DNA of 64,000 nucleotides from Gorsachius magnificus (GCA_034008185.1 CM067084.1:44033099-44097098); one strand, 5' to 3'. Positions 25,831 to 38,664 are shown, numbered from the stretch's first letter. Made by a program: numbers and translations. Notes: a model not told the origin generated them from the sequence alone.

Positions 25831-27046
25831 TCCTTAAATAAACTTTATTCAAGCTCTTAGAAAAACAAGGCATGAATGGTGCTTAGGGATTCCAAGGGTC
25901 AACAGATGAAAGAAAAGAGGTATTTCATGATCAGAAGAATTCCTTGATATTGGTATGGGCTCCAACCAGTTAACATCAGAATAAATCCCAGTCATAACTG
26001 ATGATTTCTGATCTCCATGTCTCTTATATTAGTCAAAATCCAAGGAGAAGCATTTGACACAGGCTGTAGCCCACATATGGTGAGCAAGAATGGAGAGCAA
26101 AAGGTATATTAACTGCTAGCTAACAGGAACATGCAAAACCAAAGACAAGTATCTTTACACTCAACAAATATTAAAAAAAAAAAAAATCAAAAATGACAAG
26201 AGAAGTAGAAGTGGTTTTCCTCCTTTCCTGGATACATAATGAGTTCTATCAAACAGAATGAGAAACATAATTATCTGAAACATCCTGATGCTGCCTTGCC
26301 TCTTGCAGAGTGACTAGGCTGCTCTGCTTGCGTGTGAATTCTTTCAGGCTGAAGATGCAGTAAACTCTTCTTGTAGTCACAGGTCAGCCTGGTGAATTAA
26401 GTAAAGCACAACAAAGCTTACTGTTGCATATGTTCAAAATGATATTATGAGTCTTCACAGATGAGGCAGCGCCTAATATTAGTGGCGAGATGTAGAAGTG
26501 ACTGGACAAATATGAAGAGTATCTACAAATTTAATCCTAAAACCAAACAGGAGGCATTTCTGCCCCTGCACTCGAACCTTTATTTGATTCTTACTAGTGC
26601 TGTCCAAAAAAACCCCAGGTGATTCTCCCCTGTTCACCAGTCGGAACTGGTCACAGCTGCCTCTTTTTCCTTTTCCTGTATCAGCTCATGTTCTCATTTT
26701 TCCTTTCTCTCCAGTTTCTCACAGAAGTCCTGCTAGCTGCCTCCTGGAATTAATGAATCTAGTAGGCACCTTTGCCTTGGTCTTGGCTCCTGAGTGCTAT
26801 CCTGGAGTTGTGAATAAAAACCTGCAATAATACTATACCTGCCTTTGCTTCACTGTGAAGCATCTTGTATGCATGTTTTTGTTTTTGGTCCAGTTCCATG
26901 CAGTCCATCAATCCATCTCTTTCCCCACTGCATGCTCTGCTATTGCTGTGAAAGGAGGAACACCGGCTAATGCCCATGCAGTCCCAGATTCTTTTTTATT
27001 TCTGGTGCTTGAGGAAAACTAGCCAGGTTGTGCAGCCTGGTGAAAA
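25831..27046. other. Non-coding DNA, nothing recognised
   Basis: Contains an A-tract near 26171-26185. Open frames under 80 codons match nothing known to me. Confidence 0.55.
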
Positions 27047-27205
27047 GTTGCGTGGGCCAGTGATTAACATGTTCATTTATGATTTAGGAGGCAAAGTTCT
27101 AGTCCTAGTTGTGTCTCTTGCTATTGTGTAGCCCTGGGAAAGTTGTTATTGCCATGGTCTTCTGTTCCGTGACCTGTAAAACTGGCACCTACCACTGACA
27201 TAGTT
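27047..27205 (+). mobile_element. MIR / CORE-SINE-like relic
   Basis: Segments in MIR order are visible: a tRNA-like head (gggccagtgattaaca, then agttctagtcctagttgtgt), the core (ttgctattgtgtagccctgg followed by gaaagttgtt, compare the MIR consensus tagctgtgtgaccttgggcaagt) and the 3' part (cttctgttccgtgacctgta followed by aaactggcacctacc, compare tcagtttcctcatctgtaaaa...acctacc). The spacing agrees with MIR. Divergence is high, as expected for an ancient amniote SINE. Confidence 0.65.
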
Positions 27206-30200
27206 TGTGCTGTGTGGGTGGACAGTTATAGAGAAGAGCTTGACATTAATAACTTAGTAAAGAAAAGCTTAACAAATGGACTTTGCTGCAATTATGAGAC
27301 ACTACTGTCAGGGTGCAGACTAATGACTGGCAACCTGCAGACTAGGGAAGAAAGTGCTCAGTTCATGCTAGCAATATTATCACAGTCGTGGGATATTTTT
27401 GTTGGGAGCATTATTTCAGCTTTTATTGGAAGCTTTACCTGAAGAGATCATCAGAAAAGTGGAAATACGAAATCCCACTGACTCAGTATGACCTCTGCTG
27501 GCCAGAGTCCTACGTTAGCAGAAAGAAAATCTGCAACTTAAATGTAACATTCTAAAGGCCTGTTAAACTGGTCATGTATTATTAGCTTTGAGCAAGGGTC
27601 AACTCATAGCCCATATATAATAAATTTCAGACCTCAGCGGAAAATTTCTGGTACTTGTTGTTTTAGAGTTTGAGAAAATGTATACTAAAATAGAAAGCAT
27701 AATCTAACCTGAAAAAGTTCATTTTTAAAAATAGAACACGCTGAACAAGTAAATATCGTATTTTAACACTACACTTAAAATCAGCAATTTGATAAATCAC
27801 CATAAGGGTCGTAGCAAGTTATGATCACTCAAGAAACAGTTAAGTAGAACTACTATATTTTTAATTGTCAGTAAATAAAAATATCTCTTTCACTTAGATA
27901 ATGAACGCTTTCAGCTATACTGAAGTATAATCCCTATACTTTTGGTGTGGGTATTTTGTGCACAATAAATGATTGCCTGTTCCTTTACTTCTCAAATCTG
28001 TGTAGTTTTAAGATATTAAACTTTTTGGAGCTGTTAATAACCATCTGTCAAGTCACTTCATAGGGAAATGATATGCATTGCTAAAATTTTATTGTTAGTA
28101 AATTTCTAGCCAAAATAATGGTAATTGTGCCTCCTTCATTGTCACTCAATATTTAATATTTCAGTTGGTAAGTACTGATCAGGTTCTGGCAAAAGCTAGA
28201 GGAATGTTTCAACTACATGTAACAAAGAAAATTGCTTTGACACCTACAGTTGCTAATCAAACAGCCCAAATGCATGGAAGCTTATGGATTTTCAATCCTC
28301 TCACTCTTTCCTGCATTTAAGACTAATTGGTGAAAGAAGAATAAGCAAAACAGGAAAAAGAAATTACTGGAGTGAGATCAGTACCTTCTGTCTCATTATG
28401 AAGAGTTTTATTAATTACTGAAGGATAAAATGTCATTTATGGGCCAGATTCATAGAAAAGTTAGAGAAAAATCACAAATAACCTAGCTGTGTATTTAAAC
28501 TTTTTTTGGTTGAACTTTACTCCAATATTTCAGTCTTAGGGTCTGACCCTGAGGGCACCTAAAATCACTGAATGTGTAAGCTTCTGCGAGTGAAGATAGC
28601 TATGCAGTGAGAAATTTGGGGTTTGGGACACTTAGAAATGTGCAAAATTTACTAGAGCAAGCAGTTGCTCAAGAGGTGGGAAAAGAGCTCAATAAGCTTG
28701 CCGTTGTATTTAATCCCTAGGTAAAATCTGATTTGGCTAATAGGTGACTGAAAAGGCAGTGCTGGGTCTCTGATGACTAATCTCACTGACTTTTTGAGCA
28801 TTCGGTACAACTGCCATTTTTAATGAGAAAAGCTCAGGCACACCTAACTGCAGGATTCTGGATTCTCATCTAAACAGGAACCTAAATTATTGACAGGATA
28901 AGAGGGAGATGTCTTCTAAGCTTTGCATGTCTAAATGTGCAGTGTGCAGTGCTTTGCAGAGTTATTAACTTGCAAATCAGAAGCAATAGTATTGTCCTGG
29001 GAATAGCTCGGCCCCTGATGATTAGCCCTGTTTTTCAGGTGAAGTATGGCATTGAAGTGGGTATCCTTCAGGTATGAATCTGCATCTGGGGCAGAATCCT
29101 CTCAGGCTCAAAGCTGTGTCTCGTCTCAGTAATGGAGTAGGGTTTGGTGTTCCTATTCTACCTACCTTAGTCCTCTAGCCAGTGCATGTGCTATAATGAG
29201 TCCTGTTATGGTGTCTATGGTAGCTGTTATGGTACCAGAGCATGGGAAATTACGCTTCTGATATACGGTGGCACACCTGACCCAGTTTCATATAGGTAAC
29301 AGAACACAAAACACAGGCATTTGAGCTTTAGGACATGTGAGGAAACAGCAAATTAAGGCTCTTGAAGACTGTACACTGGCTGCTAGTATAGGATAAAGCC
29401 TATGCAGCACTCTGCTATTATTGACAGTCACAACAGCTAGATGAAGATGTGATAGAGTATCTTCCCAACTTCATTCAACTCTGTACATACATTTTTTCAC
29501 CTAATTCTGCACTATTAAGGAATGTTGGATGTGTAACTCAGATTCCCTAACAGCTGGGTATTCTGACAGTAAGAGATGCAATGCTTAAACTTTTGTGGAT
29601 CTAGCCCTAGCTCCACAACAGTGTTGCTGATGCACTGAGTGTGTACCATTGAATATTCCAATCCACACGTAAGTCCAAACAATCAGTGGTTAGTAGTGAG
29701 ATTCATTTCAGCAAATTCAAGACAAAACCCAGTTACTTAATAGTGACTGGTTAGACTCACAGTTACTATTCTAAATACTTCTTGGTTACAGTTCATTCTG
29801 GTTTATCAACTTGACAAAAAATAATACATTAATAAAAATACCGAGAAATTAAATTTTTTATACATTAAAATGAATGCATTTTATCAGTAAAAGAATTCAA
29901 CAATTACAATACAGAAAGTAAACCATGAGTCTACAGTTGAGCAATATTTGTGCAGCAGTAAATAGGGTTAAATTTTTGTAATGGAATTTTAAAGAATGCG
30001 AGGGATATTTCCCTCTAAAGTAATCTTGGAACATAGAGACATTAATCTCATATTTATGGAATCCAACAGCTTGGTCCTTGGTAGTAATTAATAAGACTTC
30101 AGTTGCTGCTAAAATTCGCTTAGTCATGGTTTCCAACTAATACATCTCAACTACATGCCTGCATAATTATGTTTGCTGATGTACTGTAAATTATAGCACT

Positions 30201-30631
30201 AATAAAAATATTTACTGTTTTGTAACATGATATCAAATATAATATCTTTTTACTGTTTGACAAAAAAACTAATCAATGCAACCATTTTTCCCAAGATGAG
30301 GTGATATGCTGGTACTCAATGCAACATATCACCACATTCCATGTCCACAGGAGAGCAGTCTGTGATATATGTTATGATATCATAATGTTAGATAAGCAAA
30401 CAAGAGTATTTTGGTTCAACTGCTTAGAAAATCTTGTCCTTTGTCTCACCACTGTTTATGACAGAACAGTTTTTATCAGGCATGATATACATACAATGAA
30501 CACCCTAAACCAGCAAAACATTAGAGCAATTGCTTATGCTGAGCACACTGCAATATAAACTAATGAAATGAGGCAATTTTATATGTTCAAAATAATTCCC
30601 TACCAAATAGGAAAGAAAACATTTAATGTGG
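27206..30631. other. Non-coding DNA, nothing firmly recognised
   Basis: A motif gggccagattcatag near 28441 recalls an old dispersed sauropsid repeat, but the match is too short to annotate. Open frames under 86 codons are unrecognised. Confidence 0.5.
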
Positions 30632-31187
30632 TGTCCTGGTTTCAGTTGGGATAGAGTTAATTTTCTTCCTAGTAGCTGGTATAGTGCTGTGTTTTGGATT
30701 TAGTAGGAGAAGAATGCTGATAACACACTGATGTTTTAGTTGTTGCTGGGTAGTGCTTACACCAGTCAAGGACTTCTCAGCTTCCCCTGCTCTGCCAGGT
30801 GCACAAGAAGCTGGGAGGGGGCACAGCCAGGACAGCTGACCCCAACTGGCCAAAAGGTTATGCCAGACCATATGATGCCATGCTCAGGGGGAGATGGCCT
30901 GGGGAGAGCGATCACTGCTTGGGGATGGGCTGGGTATCGGTCAGCCAGTGGTGAGCAATTGCATTGTGCATCACTTGTTTTGTATATTCTGTATATTCTC
31001 TTACCATTATTATTATTGTTATTGTTAATATTGTTATTCTTTTTCTCTGCTGTTTTATTAAACTGTTTTTATGCCAACCCACAGGTTTTACTTTTTTTTC
31101 CGATTCTCTCCTCCATCCCATTGAGGGGAGGGGGAGGGAGCGAGCAGCTGTGTGGTGTTCAGCTGCCTGTCAGGTTAAACCACAACA
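30632..31187 (+). mobile_element. Solo LTR of an avian endogenous retrovirus (ERVL-like)
   Basis: A 556-bp element bounded by TGTCCTGGTTT and AAACCACAACA, imperfect inverted ends in the TG...CA form of retroviral LTRs. The first part (ggtttcagttgggatagagt, then taattttcttcctagtagct) matches a solo-LTR family I recall as abundant in neoavian genomes, similar to zebra finch TguLTR5-type elements. ATTAAA at 31057-31062 fits a polyadenylation signal ending R, preceded by a TTATTATTATTG-rich stretch. No retroviral coding sequence lies on either side, so it is a solo LTR left by LTR-LTR recombination. The 5 bp on the two sides (TGTGG and CCTAG) do not match, so no target-site duplication is visible. 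Family assignment is from memory. Confidence 0.8.
31057..31062 (+). promoter_or_regulatory. Putative LTR polyadenylation signal (ATTAAA)
   Basis: A variant poly-A hexamer inside the LTR, followed by a T-rich stretch and, further on, U5-like sequence. It is in the position expected for the U3/R to U5 boundary. Activity is not shown. Confidence 0.4.
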
Positions 31188-33362
31188 CCTAGTGTAGATA
31201 CTTAAGAGTTCATATAACAGTTTAGAATAAGGAATTCAAATACTCTGTGTTGGTCCAAGAATTAGGATGATCTTATGACTTTTACAGTTGTTTGGTATCC
31301 CTAAGAAGAAAGGACAATCAAGACATCATTAATGCATTTTATTATTTAAGAATATGACCAAAACAAGTTTGTAATTCAAGCATTGCATTGCTATTGCATA
31401 CTCTCTTGTTACTAGGATTCCACTGGCATACTTGTCTGTAACACTTGAGTGTTTTTCAGTTAAGAGTAAGTGCCCATCCTCTACTGGTAGGACACCATCC
31501 ATTAAAAGCAAATACACCTCCATCAGCAACTTCTCTCTGTTATAAACAGTTCCTTAAAAACAGGCAAAATGAATAGGAGTGACTATGAAATCTAGGACTA
31601 CATTTTTTCACTTTTTAATACATGTTGTGATAAGACTATAAATCACTGCTTTCATTGTCTCTTTGCTGCAAGGCCACCACACTTTTATGGATACCATATA
31701 ACTGAACATAAAGAAAGGTGCTTTAAAAATACATTATCAGTACTCCTATAGTTTCAATTTTGGAACTGTCTGTAATACAGATTCTGTCTGAACTACTGAC
31801 CTTCTCCCATAACAATGAGTGCAATGTTTCATGTCAGTGTTTCAAGAAGTTTGAATTCCTTCTAATAACAACAGCTCTGACTTCTCTTTTCAAACATATT
31901 TCAGAATCTGAACTTCATGTTACTACTTAAAAACATAAGTAATGTGAACAAATATCTTCCTATTCTGTGGGGACTGGGATTTATGATAAAAGAAAAACAG
32001 GCTCTAGGAGCAATGTGTGCTCCATGCATAAAAAGGGAACAGTCAGCTAAAGCAGCATAGTGATGGAAAACAGAGTAGCCTTTGATAGATGTGTAAGTAT
32101 ATATTTCTTCATCTTGAGAAAAGGAAACATTCTGGAGTTGTAGAAAGATCTGTAAGCTCTAGCACTAAAATTTGTTTCAGCTCAATACACATCAGGAATG
32201 CAGTGTACTAATAAACTGTAAAAAGAGATGGAGGAATGAAGGGAAAAAACCAAGGTCTAAGTTTACTTCCAAAGGATGTGGACTAATTTTGTTTAAACTC
32301 TGACATACTTCTCAGCCTGTTAGTGCCCAAAAATGTCACAATATTTTACCAAGACCCTCCAAAGCCACTCAGTTCTTTTCAATTAAATGCCATGGAATAT
32401 TAATATTTTAATTTAAAACTTTCTATACTTTCATCCTTATGATTTGTTTCCACAGAATATCTAAATTCTCAAAACTACTTAGGTACCTAAATCCTATCTA
32501 GGCACATAACTCCCTTTTTGACAATGGGCCTAAATATCTTAGCTTTTTATTGAGGAGATAGCCTTTACAATTTTTCTGTACATCATTTTTCCATTGTTGA
32601 TGAGTACTATCTATATGACGTATTTTTATGTCATACAAACTTAAGGGAAGGTTCCACTTTTTTAGCACTTAACACTACCTTTTTGCTTAAGAGTATTCAG
32701 AAAATATTTCATAATGACTGTTTCAGAAAGGTAAACATTTGATTTCAACATCAAATGAGTAAAATGAAAAAGTAAAAAAGTTAAAGCTAACCACTGCTTA
32801 TCCTTTCCAAATATGATACTTCAAGTCAATGACACTTAAACCTTTATGACCACCAAATTAGTTTATGGATGTAAGATCAAAGTGTGTTCAAGCTTCATGC
32901 TGTTGAATTCAAATTGTTCTTCAAAATAATTCCTTCATCTCAGATTTCTGACATCTTGAACATGTCCATTGCAGAAGCTTCATTACTTATCTATATTTTT
33001 GTCATTTTGAGTGGATGTAATGGAAAAATATCTACCCTGACTACGGGTTGTTTGGTACTAAGAAAAACTGTAAGAGCTGTTCAGATAGTAGATTGTGATG
33101 GGGCCATTTTCTCTGAGACTATAATTCAAAAGAAGGTATTCACACTGGTACCAGATATTTGGTTCTGCATCTATGATAAGCTGATTTAAAGAACGTCCTG
33201 AGATCATCTAATGTGAATTTGGATCAGCTACACAACTATTTTACAATTCTAGGGACCAATATTTTCTACTCAATATTCTCCTGAATCTGCTTTTTGGTAA
33301 ACTTTGCATAACTAACACAGATGTTTAATATTGTCAGTAATTTGATGACATATAATGTCTTC
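31188..33362. other. Non-coding DNA, nothing recognised
   Basis: AT-rich sequence between the solo LTR and the 33.4-kb CR1. A 101-codon frame at 32884-33189 matches no family known to me. Confidence 0.55.
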
Positions 33363-36088
33363 ACAGAATCGCAAGGGTTGGAAGGGACCTTGGGAGATCA
33401 TCTAGTCCAACCCCCCTGCTAAAGCAGGTTCTCCTAGAGCATGTTGCCCAGGACTTCATCCAGGCAGGCTTGGAATATCTCCAGAGAAGGAGACTCCACA
33501 ACCCCCCTGGGCAGCCTGTTCCAGTGCTACGTCACCCTCAGAGTAAAGAAGTTCCTCCTCATCTTCAACTGAAACCTCTTATGTTTCAGTTTGTACCCAT
33601 TGCCCCTTGTCCTGTCACTGGGCACCACTGCAAAGAGACTGGTTCCGTCCTCATGATTTCTGCCCTTAAGATATTTGTATGTGTTAATGAGGTCCCCTCT
33701 CAGTCTTCTCTTCTTCAGGCTGAACAAGCCCAACTCTCTCAGCCTTTCCTCACAGGGGAGATGTTTATCATCCTAGTTGCCCTCCTCTGGACTCTCTCTA
33801 GGAGTTCCTTGTCTTTCTTGAACTGGGGAGCCCAGAACTGGACACAGTACTCCAGGTGGGGTCTCACCAGGGCAGAGTAGAGGGGGAGGATAACCTCCCT
33901 CGACATGCTGGCCACACTCTTCTTAATGCACCCCGGAGCCATTGGCTTCTTGGCAACAAGGGCGGTTTCCCCCCTCCCCAGGTGCAGCACTCGGCACTTG
34001 CCCTTGTTGAACTTCATCAGGTTCCTCTCCGCCCATCTCTCCAGCCTGTCCAGGTCCCGCTGAATGGCAGCGCAGCCTTCCGGCCTATCAGCCACTCCTC
34101 CCAGTTTTGTGTCATCAGCAAACTTGCTGATGGTACACTCTGTCCCCTCATCCAGGTCATTGATGAACAAGTTGAACAAGACTGGGCCGAGTACTGAGCC
34201 CTGGGGAACTCCACTAGCTACCGACCTCCAACTGGACTCTGCCCCGCCGATCAGAACCCTCTGAACCCTGTCATTCAGCCAGTTCCCAATCCACCTCACT
34301 GTCCACTCATCCAACCCATACTTCTTGAGCATCCCTATGAGGATGTTATGGGAGACAGTGTCAAAAGCCTTGCTGAAGTCAAGGTAGACAACACCCACCA
34401 CTTTCCCCTCATCTACCCAGCCGGTCATGCCATCATAGAAGGCTATCAGATTGGTCAGGCATGATTTCCCCTTGGTGAATCCGTGCTGGGTACTCCTGAT
34501 GATCTTCTTTTCATCTACTTGCTTGGAGAGAACACCCAGAATGAGTTGTTCCATCACCTTTCCAGGGACAGAGGTGAGACTAACTGGCCTGTAGTTCCCT
34601 GGGTCTTCCTTCTTGCCCTTTTTGAAGACTGGAGTGACATTGGCTATCTTCCAGTCATCAGGCACCTCTCCTGTTCTCCACGACCTTTCATAGATGATGG
34701 AAAGTGGCTCAGCAATGTTGTCTGCCAGTTCCTTCAGCACTCACAGGTGCATTCCATCGGGGCCCATGGACTTGTGGGTGTCCAGCTTCATTAAAAGATC
34801 CCTAACCTGATCCACATTGACAGAGGGAAAGTCATCCTTTCTCCAAGCTTGCTCGCTTACCTCCAAGGACTGGGGAGCCTGAGGGTCAGCCTTGGCAGTG
34901 AAGACTGAAGAAAAGAAGGCATTCAGTAGCTCCGCCTTCTCTGTATCTTCTGTCACCAGGGCACCCATTTCGTTCAGCAGCGGTCTCACATTACCCCTGG
35001 TCTTCCGTTTGCTGCTGATATACTTGAAGAAGCCCTTCTTGTTATCCTTGATGTCCTTTGCCAAACTGAGTTCCAGGTGAACCTTGGCCTTTCTAGTTGC
35101 TTCCCTACATGCTCTAGCAGCGTTCCTCTATGCCTCTCAATGGCCTGACCCTCTTTCCACATTCCATGGAGCTTACTCTTTTCTTTGAGTTTCACTAGAA
35201 GCTCCTTGTTTATCCATGCAGGCCTCTTGCCTCGTTTACCTGGTTTCCTACTCACAGGGATGCACTGATCCTGGGCTTAAACAGCAGCTAGCTCTCTTGG
35301 ACTCCCCTACCTTCAAGAGCCATAGCCCATGGAATTCTTCCAAGTAGGTCCTTGAAGACGCCAAAGTTAGCTCTTCTGAAGTCCAATGTGGTAGTCCTAC
35401 TTGTTCTGCGTCCCCCTCTCAGAATCCAGAACTCCACCATCTCGTGGTCACTGCAGCCAAGCCTGCCCCCTACCTTCACATCCTCAAACAGTTCTTCTCT
35501 ATTTGCCAGCACAAGGTCCAGTAGCGCTCCACTTCTTGTTGGCTCCTCCACCACCTGGGTCAAAAAGTCATCGTCTATGTTCTGCAGGAACCTCCTGGAC
35601 TGTGCGCACCTTGCCATGTGGTCCTTCCAGTTGATATCAGGGTAGTTGAAGTCTCCCATGAGAACCAGGGCCTGCGATTGCGAGGCTGCATTTAGCTGTC
35701 TATAGAAGGCCTCATCTACTTCCTTGTCCTGATTGGGTGGTCTATAGTAAACACCCACCACAGTGTCACCCATGCTGGCCTGCCCCTTAATTTTTACCCA
35801 CAAGCTTTCAACTTGCTCTTCATCCGCTCCTGGGTAGAATTATATACATTCCAGTTGCTCCTTTACATAAAGAGAAACTCCACCGCCTCGCCTCGTAGGC
35901 TTGTCTTTCCTGAAAAGCACATAGCCATTGATGGCAGCATTCCAGTCATGCGTGTTGTCCCACCATGTCTCTGTAATCTCAATGAGATCATGGCCCCGCA
36001 ACCACATACAGGACTCTAGCTCTTCCTGCTTGTTCCCTATGCTGCGCACATTGGTGTAAAGGCATTTCAGCGAGGCTTGGACCTCTAG
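33363..36088 (-). mobile_element. Long 5'-truncated CR1 retrotransposon
   Basis: About 2.7 kb of CR1 on the minus strand. Its 3' end is at 33363-33480, with cacagaatcgcaagggttgg, then catctagtccaacccccctg. This 3' UTR differs from that of the young copies at 24.4, 50.4 and 53.8 kb, so it belongs to another subfamily. The 5' end lies within ORF2 just before the endonuclease sequence NVRSIGNKQEELE, around 36088, where it passes abruptly into AT-rich DNA. ORF1 and the extreme N-terminus of ORF2 are missing. Confidence 0.95.
33527..36049 (-). pseudogene. CR1 ORF2 endonuclease-reverse transcriptase, disrupted
   Basis: Originally a protein combining an APE-type endonuclease and a reverse transcriptase. 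Endonuclease sequence spans 36049-35840 and 35803-35288, with GDFNYPDINW and the catalytic SDH (CSDHEMVEFW) intact, and a TAA stop between the two parts in the same frame. A linker in another frame follows (35255-34986). The reverse transcriptase frame comes next (35064-33739), with motif [12 protein letters not shown] (D at residue 121 counted from 34740), motif [15 protein letters not shown] and motif C KFADD near residues 206-210. It is interrupted once by TGA at 34743-34741, probably a CpG decay of an arginine codon. The C-terminus has moved to a third frame (33733-33527). At least two nonsense and two frameshift lesions make it a dead element. Confidence 0.92.
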
Positions 36089-37495
36089 ATCTCATTATAG
36101 TCTGTGTATTGTATATTATACTTAGCATAATTTTTAAATTTAACTTTGTAGGAAGAGAACAATTTATCTGAGTGAGAAAGGATATCTGGACTAACAAAAA
36201 TTTAAAATACAGACTGAAGTTGCATGATTTATGAAACTTTTGGTGCTCCTATCTACAGGAATCCTCCCTAGATTTCTCTAATTTTTTTGAGACACTAGCC
36301 AAAATTTCAGCAACACAAAAAAACCCACAGAGCTATGTAAGTCAAACCCTACTCTCAATTAAACCAAAGCCATCCAAATTTCACTAGATGAAATCACAGA
36401 TTAAAAAAAGGAAAGCAGAATCTAAATTATTACTTCCAGATAAGCAAGTTCCTGATAATGATTTCCTTAAATTTTAGCGCTGGAAATGTGACCTCTTCCT
36501 ATTCTAAGAAGGTATCACTATTTCTTAAAAACATTATCTGGCCTGGTTTAACATCAGCCATGTCAGCCACATCATTTCAGCTAAGAAACATTCTGCCGTG
36601 GGGGGAGCCCAAAATGTTGTGCTACTGCCTCAAACCTGAATGTTGTGTTAGGTAATAATGCACAGTATTTCAGTGATTCCTTTTCAGTACCTCCCTCATT
36701 TTTTACTCTCCAACAAGCAGAACAGCAGAACTTTATTGAAGGAAATCAAGCATCTTCTGTTGTTTAAGGGCATGTACATGGTGATGAACAAATCAAATAG
36801 AATGTTTCACAGGGTAAAATTACATCTCAGACTTGATTTGTAATACTGTAGATGGAAGTTTTGACTTAGCAAGCTGATATACAATCAGTTAAGTCAACAG
36901 AGAGATTTTGTTAATATCAATGGACATTTTATCAGACTCTGGATCTGGACCAAATTTATCAAAATTATTAATTTCCTGAAAATGAAATTAATATTTTTGA
37001 AACTGTGACTATTAGAGTGCCAAATCTGTAAGCTTCACTTTAGTTACATGATGAATATCCCACCTAATTAGCCACAAGCCTGTTTGGAAATCTCAGTCTG
37101 TTTAAGAAATTGATTCAATCTCTCTTATGTTATTTACAAAGGGTTATCCACTTCATACTTGGCATGACATGTATACGCATATAAAATAAAACATGTCTGA
37201 AAGTCAGGCTTAATAAAACAAATTGCAAAATAGATTTCATACACACAGAAAAGTGACTTGACCAAATGCCATTATTATTGAAGATTTACAAGTTTTTTAA
37301 TCACCCACTCTTACAAATATGAGCCTCAACGGGCAGGATATTTTTGCAGATATTGAAAATTATCAGAGACTTTAATTACTTCCTGTATTGCCTAATTTTT
37401 TCTCTCAAAATGTTTTAATGACTGAGTGCATTGCCATTTGGCTTTTATTCAGAGGCTAGAAATAATCCAGAAGTTTATTTATAAAATTTGACAGC
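36089..37495. other. Non-coding DNA, nothing recognised
   Basis: No repeat, exon or RNA gene identified between the CR1 element and the direct repeat. Confidence 0.55.
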
Positions 37496-37712
37496 CTGTC
37501 TCTTTATGACCCGTGAAAAGACTGGATTTGGCAAAATGATCTGAAGAATTAGCTTTCCCTAGATAAACAACAAGATGCCTGCCACCTAAGAAAATCCTCC
37601 TGGGAAGACGGATTTTCTTTAAGCAAAAGTTAGAATAAGTCTGTTATGACTAGCATAATATAATGACCCAGTTCAAGATATCTATTAAAACAGGAGCAAG
37701 TACACACTCCTT
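37496..37712. repeat. Direct repeat of unknown family, copy 1
   Basis: About 215 bp that recur in the same orientation at 38664-38868. Shared blocks include gaaaagactggatttggcaa, aacaagatgcctgccaccta and gattttctttaagcaaaagt. Compared with copy 2 it carries small insertions (for example ataaac near 37562 and gtctgttatga near 37638). By eye identity is roughly 85-90 percent outside gaps. It shows no CR1, LTR or SINE hallmark. Confidence 0.85.
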
Positions 37713-38663
37713 TTTAGCTGTCTTAGGACAGTAAGTGATCATGTCTAAAGAGAACTTTTTAAACTGCAGTAAAATCTTAATTTACATATATTGACAAATT
37801 ACATGTAAACTAGGTGTTCTCATGTGCCGTTTTAGAAACTGTGTACTCGTAATTTTTGTCAAAGTATTTCCCTAAAGGAAAAACTTCTGAAAGCAATATT
37901 CTTTAAGGAAAAAAAACACAGACCTTTTCTAGAGGTGCATGCTTAAAATTATTACTTCAATTTAACAATTAACTGCACTGATAAATCTTGAACATTCTGC
38001 TAGCACTATTTTTTTATTTATGTAAATAGTATGTGTCAGTAAAATATTTTAAGACCATGAGAAAAAGCTAAGTGGTACTACAGTAGATTTTATACTGCTC
38101 ATAACTCTCTTGTGTCACTAAGTCAATGTTACTAATATAAGACACCATCCCAATTTCCCTGAATTGTGAATCTTCTATGACACATGTATCAGAAAATTTA
38201 GATATGAGGAATAATTTCCCAGATGTTAGGCATTCTAAGATGACAGTAGTGCATTCAATCAGACAGACTAGTATTCTTTTATAAGAGAAAAGTATATAAG
38301 TGTAATTCTATACTTAATTCATCTGTGAAAATAAACAGTAAAATAATACTTCACATACCACTTATTTTTAGACTAAGACTGTATATTTTAAACCAAAACC
38401 TTGGTTAAATTTATATCTTGTGAGAATTTTAGAATAGTGCAGTTAATTTTTAATAATGTCAGTATTGTCATTGTTTCTAAATAGTCCTTCTTTTATTTTA
38501 GTGATGCACCAGTAATGCTTATCATTTTTGGAGATAAAAGACAGAATTGCTTTAATCCGCGTATTAATAATTCCCAAATTCAGTATTTTTATGCAAAATA
38601 AAGATAGCAATCGACTCGTCGAGAAGTTTCAAGAGTGGTCCATAAAGTCTTGAACGTCTTGAA
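37713..38663. other. Spacer between the direct repeats
   Basis: Unrelated AT-rich sequence with no gene recognised. Its last part (38608-38664) has several CpGs and a 9-bp tandem duplication. Confidence 0.5.
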
Positions 38664-38664
38664 C
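38647..38664. repeat. 9-bp tandem duplication
   Basis: The unit gtcttgaac occurs twice back to back and directly abuts the start of copy 2 of the ~210-bp direct repeat. Confidence 0.85.

Noticed and set aside
25592..25873. Frames overlapping the inverted CR1 arm
   Set aside because: Alternative-frame shadows of CR1 ORF2, partly running into host DNA.
30740..31192. 150-codon plus-strand frame
   Set aside because: It lies wholly inside the solo LTR up to its last bases, is leucine-rich through the TTATT stretch, and matches no retroviral protein.
33470..33880. 136-codon plus-strand frame
   Set aside because: Antisense of the CR1 3' UTR and ORF2 C-terminus.
34483..34794. 103-codon plus-strand frame
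   Set aside because: Antisense of the CR1 reverse transcriptase region. The real coding direction shows the FADD and DFSKAF motifs.
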